Below are positions 7,951 to 19,900 of a DNA stretch of 64,000 bases, piece by piece. This stretch comes from an uncultured Porphyromonadaceae bacterium (GTDB lineage: Bacteria; Bacteroidota; Bacteroidia; Bacteroidales; Muribaculaceae), in NCBI GenBank assembly GCA_947174995.1, contig CAMWLC010000003.1, forward strand, positions 1 through 64,000, read 5' to 3'. How positions within the stretch are numbered: position 1 is the first letter of the stretch; each line of letters begins with the position of its first letter. The notes under the pieces were generated by a model. That model was not told the DNA's origin. It did no database searches and worked only from the letters and a program-made list of their open reading frames with translations. Made by a program: the position numbers and the translations under genes.

Positions 7951-10900
7951 CTATTGCGCCTTAATACTGTCGGTCTCCATAAGCAGTCTGTCTCTTGCCT
8001 GAACCATAAGTTTGACTATTGAGTCGGCCTCCTGAGGAGTCTTGGCGTTCTGGAAGTCTTTATACAGGTCCTTGAAGTCATTGTTGTATTCCCTGACTGC
8101 CTCGTATCTCTCGTAAGCGGGAGAATCCTCCAATTCGTCCATCAATTCATCATACCTGTCCTCGTCGCGGTCTTTGAGTCTCCTGATTTTCTTCAGTTGC
8201 GCTGCTGTCTCTTCTGCCTCTTTCAGAAGTTCTTTGGTGCGCTCAGTGTCAAGATGAGAAGAGACACGCTTTTTGATAGCCTTCCTTGCCTTTGTACGCT
8301 GCTTTTCCAATGCCTGTTCCTTATCTTCTTCGGTTCTGACAAAGCCGGTCAACGGTGCGTTTCGTTTTACCTTATACCGGGCAAGCCTTTCAGCAATCAC
8401 TTCCGGCAACTTATCTTTCGGTATAGAAGATATTTCTTCGCCAGACATGCCGATCTCGTCAAAATAAAGTTTGTCTAACTGGCTTTGAGGACAGTTGAGT
8501 ATTCGCATCATACATAGACTTATCTCCCTCGCCGTCCACATGTCGCCTTCGCTCCAGTCCATGATTGCTACGACAGCATCGGTGAGTGTCTGAGGATTGA
8601 ATCCTAATCCAGATTGCACACATAGGTTGATAACGTCGTTCATCGCTTCCGTGTTGTCCCTCCCGAATTTGTCGTATATAGCTTCGAGGTCACTCACCGC
8701 CGGCATTTCTTTAGCCACTCCGCGCAGGCTCATTTCCCCTTTGTGTATCTGGTTCAGGGCTGCGCTGATAGCGTCACCTCCGGTAAGTCCCTCGATGCTT
8801 CCGAACATAGTATGACTCCACACGTCATCCCAGAACTCTTCTTTGGTCTGATCATCTTTGCCGAAGATGAAATAGGGGATATATCCAAACATGTTCCATA
8901 CAAACTGCATCGCCCAGCCGAATATGCCTACCCTTGCAATGTCCCGGTAGATGCCGCGCCGGTATTCCCTTTTTGCATTCTCGGTTGCTTTGTCTGGATC
9001 TATGCCGTCGCGGACCATCTGCTTAGTCATAAATTCAACAGAAAGGTCTTTATATCCCTTCTTGAATCCTACACGCGACAGGTTGCGCATTGCGTCGTAG
9101 AGCTGCCTGGTGTACGACATGGAAGAGTTACGGAATACAGTGAAGAGTACGCTAAGCCATGACCTGTCTACCTGCATCGTGGATAGGAAAGCCCCCTCGC
9201 TCGACTGCTGCGTCTGATTAAAGAGAACTGTCGCGTCCTGCAAAGCTCGTTTTCTCGCTATTTCAGGTGGGTATCCCAATTTCTTATATCTTGCCAGTTT
9301 GCTCTGATACATGGAGCGTGCGCCGATCGCTACCGTCAGAGCGTCCACAAATGCGTTGGGCGACATGCCGACGCGCCCGGCTATCTCAACGATACGATTT
9401 CTCCACATCTTCCAGTCCATTTCTGATTTCATCAGTCGCGGGTCTCCAGACATGCGGCTTTTCCATCGCTTTTCAAACAGAGGCAGGTTTTCCATGCTCC
9501 ACTTCCACGCATTGAAAGGATTGAGAATGTTCTTTGCAAGCTTCAGTATGCTTGTGTCTGAAAGATAGGCCGGCATGGATGCAAACTGTTTCAGTGCCGT
9601 AAACAATCGCAAGCTGACCTTTGCCGCTGTCGCACCCTTTGCCACGTTCACTGCCGCCTTGTCAAGCGGTGCGATAGGTGGCCGGTATGCTCCGGCGGCC
9701 ATTGAAGCCACATTCCGGAAGTTGGTCCAGAGGGTTTTTCCGGCTCCGTATGCGCTTGTCATGTTCATTACCTGATTCCTGAATCGCTTATACGATAACA
9801 GGGTGTTGAGGTCCCGGTTATACTCCGCGAAGGCAGCCCAACGCTCCATCTGCTGTATATGATCCAGAATCACGCTGAAAGCGTCCGCGCCGGTCACGTC
9901 GAGGGCAAGATTGTTCCTCTTGCGCTTGATGATACTCCCAGTTGATGTGGCTGGCAATCCGATTTCTCCGGTGTCATCGGCTACATCCACGTTCTCCACT
10001 CTCGCGTTGGCGAGTATCTTCAGGGGGAAATAGTTCTCAATGGCTGCCATCGACGTGCCGAACATTCGCTTATGCACCTCATTGTAACCGTTCCTCTTCT
10101 CTGTAAGGTATTCCTCCTGCATCCAGTCGGCAAGCTGTATGAATCGCGGATCGACGAAATCCTTTATGCGCTCCACATCGTCCTCCGTGATTCCCATGCG
10201 GCGGAGCTTCATGCGTCCGTCCGTCATTTTGTCTGTCATGTAGATGTAGAGAAGGTTTCCCTGCGTCAGCTCATGGTCACGCATTTCCCCTCCGTCCCAG
10301 AATCTCACGGACGCTTTTGGCATTCGCCGCTCCATGGCGAAGAGGTCGCCCCATTTCATATCCTTGCCGAATACCTCGCTGACCTTTTTGTCGAGGGTTT
10401 TGAGTGCCTCCTGATAGCCGGTGTATTCCTTCTCGGTGCAGTCCACCCATCCGCGCATGTAGCGGTTCCACAGGTAGCCCTCGCCACGGACGTTCTTGCT
10501 TCCGAACATACGCAGCATCTGGTCGAAGGTTCCCAATGGTGCGAGAAAGAAACGTAAGATACCGTTGTTGACAAACTTCTGGAGACGATCGGCCTTGTGG
10601 TGTTCATTAGTTGGCCTTCCTTCCATATCGGAGTTTGCATTATGATGTATCTCTTCCACGCGCTGTTTCTCGGCCTCCCTCCATTGCTTGGCACGCTCCA
10701 CGCTCTCGCCCAATACGCCTCCAAGCTGCTCAGACAGGCTCCGGTACGCCTCCGCACGCTCTATCTTGTTCTGGCGTATGGCGTCGTTGGTCGCCTCGGC
10801 ATACTGCTTGAACGCTGCCCAGCGCGCCCGCTCTTCTTCCTCGATGTCATGGACGAGAAGGTTGAAGTCATGTTCGGTCATGTGTCCTGCATCCTTATGC

Positions 10901-13900
10901 GCACGCGCCTCTTCGATGCTCTTCTTCGACTCTTCGGCCTCGGCATTTCTCTCGGCCTTGTAGTCGTCGATGCTCTTGCGGAGTTCCTTTTCTTCGTTCT
11001 TGCTCTCCCGGATTTCCTCTACATACTGGCGTGCTATCTGTAGCCCGGCATATTCAAGTGCGGACTCGTCTGCCACTGCCTGATCCGTGCTGCTCATGCG
11101 GTTTATGGCCTCGGCCATCATGTTGTCAATATCGTCAAGTGTCCGGGTGGTGGCCTTCTTTACTACCTGAGCAATCTTCTGGCCGTCCGGGTCAAGCTCG
11201 CCCTGAACCTCGATGCCTCTTGCATCTATGCGGCTTCCCTTCACGCTCAGGAGCTTACCGAAATAGTTTGCTCCCATGCGTAGCTGATTGTCAACCATGA
11301 TGTCCATAAGGCGTTGCACCTGCTTTGAGGTGTCCTCCCTTCCCACAGCATCCTTTATCGCCGTAAGTATGCGCTTGGTCTCATACTTGCTCAGGTCGTC
11401 GAGAAGTCCTGCGTCCAGAAGGATTTTTGATAGGTCGGTCATTGACTTCACGGTTGTGATGTCATATTCCCTCTGCCGTGCCATTGCCTGGCGTAGCTTG
11501 CTCAGGTTGCCGCCTATCGCTCTCATAGCGTCCTGCTTCGCCTTGAAGTCCGCGCCGTTGGCTGCCGCTGCGTCGGCCTTCATCTTCGTGATAGCCTCTT
11601 CAAGTCCTAAGTCGCCGTCGCGGAAGAGGCGGCTCTCGCTCGCTCCGAAATTGCTCTTCTCGCGCCTTACGATGTCCTCTGCCTCTGTGAAGAAAGACCG
11701 GCGGTTTCCTTCCCGGAGGTTGCGCCATGACTTCCACAGCACATAGCTCCACTCCTTATCGGTCCACGCTCTCATCTTCGGAAGTTTCAGGCCGGCAAGA
11801 AGACGGTCGAGTGCCTTCTGGAGCATCCCTTTCAGTTTCCCCCAGAAGGTCTGTTCCTCTGCGTCCATGCGCTCAAATCCCTCTTCTCCTATCTTCATGC
11901 CGAGGTCGGCCGCATATTCCTCCGTAGCGTCGCGCCTGATCTGCTCTCGCTGCTTCTCTGCCTCAATGCGAGCCTTCGCCATGTCGGAATAGTATTCCTC
12001 TTCCGGATTCTCGCCACGTTCTTCATGCTCCTTCCTCATTCGCTCCCTGATGCGGTCAACCTCATCGTCCATCATCTTCTCAGTACGTCGGTCGATCTCA
12101 GCCTTAATCCTGTCATTGCTGATGTTGTAGGCTTCATCGAGGAAGTTATTGAGCTTTTCTTCGGTGCCGAAAAGTTGACGCAAACCATAATGGCCGACGG
12201 CCTCATGCACTGCAGTGTCGGCAATGTCGCCCACGTTGCGGTGATTGTCGGCCACAACGGTAATCTGCCCGGTCTCGCGGCCATACCAGCCTTTCTTACG
12301 GCGGTAGCCCTCTACCTCGGCTTCCTTTCGGCTGATAACCCTGATAGGAGTATTCAGTTTGTCGCTGAGAAGGGTAACAGCACCCTCCATAGTGTCAGGG
12401 TCGGTGGAGGACAGACGGTCTATCCGTTGGTTGTACTTCGCGATATCGGAGTCTGACAATCCTCCTTCCACTCCGAAATCATGATTACCGGCGGCAAGCT
12501 CACTCTCAACTTCTTTAAGATGCGCCCTCTGATCTTTGCTGACAGAACCTGAAATGCCATGAAACTTTGCGCCTCTCTTCGATAACTCTGCACGCAAGCG
12601 GGGAGGCACTACGTTGAGGGGGAAAGTAACATCTTCCCCGTCGATATGGTCCATAATACGCTCTGCAACCTCGCTCCACGGAACAATGCGCCGAGGTTTG
12701 AAATATCGGGAGAGAACGGTCTGCACCTTCTTGCCGGGCGACAACTGGCCGTTGACACTTCCGGCGTGCCAGTCTGTCAGGCCGACGGCATTCTTCGCTC
12801 CCTCGGCACGATAGCCTGATGTAAGCTCGCTCTCAGGATATTCCCCCTCTACAACAACAAGCTCCGGACGGTCATACGCTGCGCTGAACTGGTCGTTGAG
12901 GGGATGCACGCGAATATGGAAATATGGATTGTAGGCTACATTGCCGGTGGTGCGTCCATTGCCCTGAACGAGATCGGCCTTGCCGTTATCCTTTCGCATA
13001 CCTTCCACACTCTGCTCCCATTCGTTGAAGACCATAGGGGCACGCCAATCCTGCGTTTCGCTGTCAATGGCGGTCATAGGAGGACGCACACCCTCGCGCA
13101 CATAGCCGGTGCCATACTTAGTGAGGCCTCCGGGTACGAACTGGGCATAGCGGTATGCTGACCGGTGTCCCTGAGCGTCGAGGAAATCAAGGCTGTTGCC
13201 TTCGGTAACAAGGCGGCTAAGCTCACGGCCTTTCTGTTTCTTAGTTTCTTCTTCCTCTTCCTCATCGTCCTCATATGTGAAAGTAATGTCGTCGAGGTCG
13301 GCAACTTCTTTATCCATCTCGGCATACTTCTTCTCCTTCGCTGCGAGATCTTCCTGAAGCTTTAGTGTATATTCTTCAAGTAGCTGTCGTAGTTCTGCGA
13401 TGCGTGCTGTATGCTCAAAAGGTTTGCCACGGTCTTTGCTCAGTATCTCGATATTTCTATGATATGCGGCCAGATCATTGGCTTCCCTTTCCCTTACACG
13501 TCTGAATCTGTCAGGGTTTATAAGTTCGAGTATCTCATTTATGTTCGCCTTTAGCCATCTTGATTTGAGAGGGCGGTGGGTTGTGATTCCGGGTATGGTG
13601 ACGTAAGTGTCAACTGTCACGCCCATGTCTCCCCGGAGGCTCACCATTTGTTGGCTTACCGTACGCTCGATCTCGCCGGGCATTTTCCCTTCTATTGTGA
13701 ATCTGACTACATGCTTGCTTTCGGTTCCGAGATTTTCGGCTCGTTCAATCAATTCTCCAAGAGTCTTGTTATCGTCCTTGAAGAGCTGTTCCATTGAGGC
13801 GGTGCCTTTATTCTTCTTGCCATTTATGGAAATAGTCTTTTCCTTCGGCAATGCCTCTAACATGGCGATTGTTTCGTCGAGTGCTTCAATACGTGCCTCG

Positions 13901-16900
13901 GTTTCCTCAATCTTTCTTTTGTATTCAGGTATCTTATAGTAGATATACGTCTGGTGCTGACGGTGATTTTCTTCCTTAGCGATAAGTTTACGCAATTCTT
14001 TCTCGGTCTGATTCTGGAGTATAGCATATTCCGAACCCGAAAGCTCTGCGGTTATCTGACCAAACTCGTCTCCCTCTTCCTCTAACACTCGGTTTTCAAG
14101 GTTGTTTGATAGAAGGGCTTTTGAGTTCATTACAGCGTCAGCAATCGCGCCTTTTGTTTTCAGACGCTGATATGCGGTCACGTCAAGAGAATCCTCTACG
14201 CCGAAGCGAAGGACACGAACAGGTATATCCATTTCCTTATGCAGGTTGCCCTGACGCAAGAGACGACCCATGCGCTGCCAATAGTCCATAGGACGGTTGG
14301 GAGCGTCGAGGTGCATGAGGGTGTGTAGACGCTCCTGTATGTTCACGCCTACACCGAGAAGGGGAGTAGTACCCATTATCACGCGAATTTCTCCGCTGTT
14401 GACACGGGCGAAAATATCCTCCTTCTTCTTTGCGGACATGCCTGAGTTCATTATCCAAATCTGGCTTTCAGGCACGCCGCTCTTGATGAGCTTCTTCTTA
14501 ATATCCTCGAACAGATTAAACTCAACCTTTTTAGTCTCCTTATTCTTCCGCTGATAGTTGTCGGCAAATATAGCGACGGTGCCGTTGTATTTCTCTGTAT
14601 CTTTGAGGGAGCGCAATGTCTGGCGTACTGCTTCATTGGTCTTTGAGTGTGGATCGTCAGGAGCGGACGCACTGACTAATCGCGCGTCAACGGCTGCGGC
14701 TTTCGCTATGCCGTACATGACGAGCGGAATATGAGAGTTCTCTTTCTTCTCCTGTCCGGTCATTTCCTCAAATTCCTTTAGACGCTGACGCACGTATTTG
14801 AGGACGGAACGGAGTGCAGAAGTCTGGGGAAGATGAATGTCGGTAGGCTGGCCGCCTTCAAGAGCCGGAATATGCTTCTTGACTTCTCCTGCCTCATCGG
14901 TCTTGACGGTATCTGCGATTCCTGCCCACAGTCGGGCCATTTCAGGGAGGTTGTTGTACCCGGCGAAACGGTTCACTTCCTTATATGTGCCACTTGTGCC
15001 ATATTCAAGCATCTGCTGTATGCTCCCGAAGTTTCTTACAAAATCATCGAAATACCAAATATTGTACGCCTCCATTTCCTCTTTCGGCATGAGATAGCGC
15101 ATGAACGTCCAAATCTCTGCTGCGGTGTTGGATATAGGCGTACCTGTGGCAAAGACAACATTACGGCCTCCTGACCTTTCCTGAATGGCTTTGACCTTCA
15201 GGAAGAGTCCCTGACATTTTTTAGAGAAGGAATTATCAACACCTTTAACGCCTCGTTGCATGGCTGTGGCGAAACCGAGGTGCTTGTATTCATGAGCCTC
15301 ATCCACAAGTATTGCATCAATGCCGAGATCGTCGAAGTTAAGATTATCGTCGGTTTCGCGCTCCAGCATTTCCTGTGCCTTGATTTTGGCATTGGCCTTT
15401 TTTATGGCCTCCTTCTTTTCATCCTTCTTCTTCTTTTTCTCTTCTTTGGCATGGAGTTCTGCGAGGTCGTCGCGAAGTTTCTCAACCTCTTTCTTCATGT
15501 TGGCAACCATACGGCCATTCTCCCTGTCTTCCGAAAGCTGACTAATGACATCAAGCTTCTCAGCGATAGTGTCCTCAATGAATTTGCGCTTGCGGTCCGG
15601 ATGATCGTCAATCTTTTCAAGCACGGATTGAGGAATGACAACCATGTCCCAGTCATTGTAGCGTATCTTGGCGTAGAAGTCCTTACGGCCTTGTGCGTTG
15701 CGGTCTTTGTCTTCCAGACTGAGTATGCGTGCGTCAGGATAGAGTGCCTTAGCACTCGCCACAAATTGACCGAGTGTAGAGTTTTGCACCACAATCATAG
15801 GCTTCTTTGCTGTGCCGAGTCGCCTCATCTCCATTGCTGTGGTAATGAGGGTGTATGTCTTACCTGTGCCTACCTCATGTGCAAGCATGAGGCTTTGCAT
15901 GGTGCCTCTCACAACTGCCTTTGATTGATGAGGACGCAATTTGAGTGGTTTGCCGTTTACTACCGTGGCCGCTCCTTCAAACCTTTCAGGGACATACTCA
16001 TTTGGTATCTCTATCGGTGCAGAGTTGTTGAACGTGTCGTTGTATTTTTCTTCGATTTCGGTAGCAAGCTTTTCATCCTGCTGCATACGACTGCGAAGCC
16101 ATGAACGGAAATCATCGCGTATCTCATCAACCTTACTTGCACATACCTGAGTAGCGGCGGGGTCAAAGATGGTCTTATCATCTTTTTGAGTTTTCGATAC
16201 CCTTATAGTCTTATTCGTCATGGCTGCAAGTATCAGCTCATGGCCGGGTATGATTTTATCGCACAGGTCACTCTGCACGCCGAATGATTTATCCTTTTCA
16301 GGGATGGAGTCGCCATCAATCTGCATAGTCCATGTTCCGGCGGCATAGGTCATTGAGACATTCAGGTCTGTGCGCTCCTTGATATATTCGTTGAATAGCT
16401 GAGGATTCAGCCATGAGGAACCGATACTAAACTCTATCATGTGGCTTGGTACGGTAGGAGGCACGATGCGACGGAGGGCTGATATGTTTGCATCATACCG
16501 TCCATTCTCGTTATTGGCCTCTGCAAGTCTTAGCTTCTCTCGCACATTACCTGACAGATAAAGGTGAGCCGGTTCCATGATATGAGTTGTGGGATTCTCA
16601 TAACCCAGACCCTGCTTGATAATATCTTTCTTGACCTCATCAACGGGTTTTCCTAACGCCTCTGCGATATAGTCAATGTTGAGGTCTCCTGTCTGCCGAA
16701 TACTGAGTATCACACCGTCCTTGATGCTCTGTGGCTTTGGTGTTTCCATTCTTGCCATGACGCGCCCACGGAATATGTCGGCCTTACCGAATACAGGAGT
16801 ATGGTCTATGCCTTCCTCCCTGTATGTTTCAAGAGCAAGCACAGAAGGAAAATCAACGTCGTTTTTCAGCAATGATATAGAAGGATTCCGGTGCAGGTGT

Positions 16901-19900
16901 CCGTAATATCCGACAAACCTGTCGTAAGCACTGTTTAAGTTGTCTATATACTTCTGTAGTCCTTCGTCGCTCTCGTTATTCTTCTGGTAATCGAGAAGTT
17001 CATTGAGAGCCTTCTTGATCTCGTTGTAGTCGGCAATCACTTGTGGACGGGTGCGTCCCTTGACCTTGTTCTTATTGAACTGCGCTATGCGCTCTTCCTC
17101 GCTCTTAGGTTTTTTCTTGTCGAAATCAGACATGAGGGGCCGGAGTACGCCGTCATAGTTGACGCATATCCTACCTTTGGAGTCAACCTGCATAGAGCCT
17201 GTCTTAACTTCCACTCCAGCGTTGTCATAGGTAGGCACATATTCCTCCCTGTGATTCGTCGGCTCGGTGACGGCCTCCGGCTCTTCAAAGGTCTTTTTGC
17301 TCATTTCCTTTACCCATGCCTTCAACATCCTTGCCTGATCCTTCCCCTTGACAGGATGAAGGGCTACGGAGGTGGGGCGGTAGGTGTTGCCGGTCTCAAA
17401 GCCGAATTTCATTTCTCCGGCCATGTGTTCAGGGTGTTCCACGAAATAGCGGTTGTAGCTGAGTGACCGGGTTACGGTTTTCTTTCCGTCGTCATAGTCG
17501 GCTGTCCTGACTCCTGTCGTCGCTGATGCGTCTATGGCATGTTCTGACTTCTGGCCGTTGACCCTCTTCCGCACTACGATGATGTCGCTCGTCGCGTCTG
17601 TGCCTCCGAAGGTCTCGTTATGCAGACGGAAGAGGCCGACAATATCGGCGTTTCCTTCGTTGGTAAGCCAGTTGTATAGCCCTCCTGCGCTGTCGAGCGT
17701 TCCCTTAGTGGTGATGAAGATGCCTATGCCTCCGTCCCGGAGTTTCCGGACGTTCTTGGCTATGCAGAAATTGTGAATGTCCTTGAAGCGTTTGCTTAGG
17801 TCATGGTCTCCTGTGGTGTCCTTTACACGGAGGCCGGGGACAAACGGCACATTGGTGATGGCAAGGTCGATGCTGCCGTTCTGGATCTTGGTCTCTTCAA
17901 AGCCTTGTACGTCCACTTTTGCGTCAGGATAAAGGAGGCTGAGCATGGAGCCGGTGGTGGTGTCCTTCTCTACGGCCTGAATCGCGCTGCGGTCGCTGAG
18001 TTCCGGAGGCATGAGGCCGATTATATTGCCTACGCCTGCAGAGCCTTCAAGCACGTTGCCGCCACGGAAACTGAGGCCTTTCGCTACGTCCCACATTGCA
18101 TCTACTACATAGCCCGGCGTGAAGTAGGCCGAGTTGCGGCTCATCTGTGCGTCCTCTGCAAATGCTTCCTCTCCCAGAAGCTGACGGAGGCGGCGTGAAA
18201 GATGATAATCGCTAAAGGCTTTGCCAAGACCTCCCCAACCGCTGAAGGCTCGCATTTTCGCCATGTCCTCCGCTGTCGCGTCCGCTCCGGAAGAGGTAAG
18301 ACGCTTCATCGTTTCTATGGCTTCTATGTTTGCTCTGATGCGTGCGTCAACGCTCGCCGGGGCTATCTCGCTCCCTCGCTTTATCACATGGTTGTTGCGG
18401 TTCCTGCGCTGCTTCTGCGGAAGGCGTGTAAGTGGCTCGTCGCGCTTCTCAGGGCTTACGGCATGTTCTGAAGATATTGGAGATACTGCACTGCCTCGTC
18501 CGGAGTCAGACCCAGTATCGCCTCCGTTACGTCCAGCCATTCCTCCTCCGTCAGTTCCTCCATCTTCATTCCGTTGGCTCGTTCCCACCGGTTCATCCTG
18601 TCGAGGTTCGTGTCCCTCTGCTCGCTCTCCAGTGCCGGGGCGAGTTTGTAACTCAGTTTCCTTTTCATTCTTTGCAGGTTCATCAAACAGGCCGCCGAAT
18701 AGATCACCGACAACCTGCTTAGGTTTTACTTCCGTTTTTTTGACCGGCCTCTTCTTCCCGGTCAGTGTCTCTATTGCTTTCTCGGTAGCGGATTCAGGAG
18801 TCTCGGCAGGGGTTTCCTGCTTAGGCTCTTTCCCTTCTACCGGCTTGATGCGCCCCCAGTCGGCTACCTCTGTTATCCAGTTCTGGCCGAAGCTGTCAAG
18901 TATGGGTCGCCCGGCTTCGTCGAAGTCGGTAATTGTCTGCTTCTCCCACTGGCCGTTGCCGTAGCGGTCCCACAATACCTCGTCGCCTCGCTTATAGCCG
19001 TTGACGGTCTCGTTCTCTCGGTCTTTTTTAGCCTCCTTTGCAAGAGCGTCCTCGATGCGTCCGGCTATCGTGCTGAGGATTATTCCCTGCTGGTCATAGT
19101 CATACCATGCCTTGACGGTCGCCGGGTGCAGTTCCATCATGTCCTCAATGCGGTCGGCCAACCATCTTTCTACGAAATCCGAAAGGTCAGCCTCCTTGAT
19201 GGAGTCGTCGTTGGTCGCCTTGAATGTGTTGCGAAGGTCGGTATCTGCCTTAGCGTCCTTTGTGATTGCATCCACGCCTTCCCAGATGGCTGCGGAGTTA
19301 TCAGACAGCCAGTCGCTCACGGCCTCCTTATCCTTCGGGTCAGGATATTGAGGTTTCTCCGGCTCTTTCTTACCGGGAGCGGCTTTAGCCACTTCCTCCT
19401 TGCGCCTAACCTGTTCCTGTGTGGCATTGACATAGAGGACAGGAGCAAGTCCTGTGTCAAGTTTCAGGCTGCCGTCATGGTTTACCTCCACAACCTTGCC
19501 GTCAGTCCATGACTTCCCTCCGTTGGATGAATACTGAATTGAGTCGCCTGACCTGTATTCCCCTCCCTCCGCACTGCGATCCGGAAGGTATCTGTATGTC
19601 TCGCGCTGTATCATGTGGAGAAGCTCGGAATATGTTCCGTCCACTGATGCCCATGAGTTGCTTCCGTATCTATCATGGCCTGTTCCGTTCGGAGTCTCGA
19701 CACGATACATGATTCCTGACACCTGAAGGTTGTCGCCGCTGAATGTCGGGTCTCCCGGTTTGGTTGTCGGGTCGAGGTAGATGTTGATTGAAAGCTCGCG
19801 CCCTTCGTTGAGAGGAAGGCGTATTGATATGTCTCCACCTGCAGGGGCTATGTTGGCCGTGACCGCCGTCCGCTTCTTGCTTTTCTTCGCTGTGGTCGAG

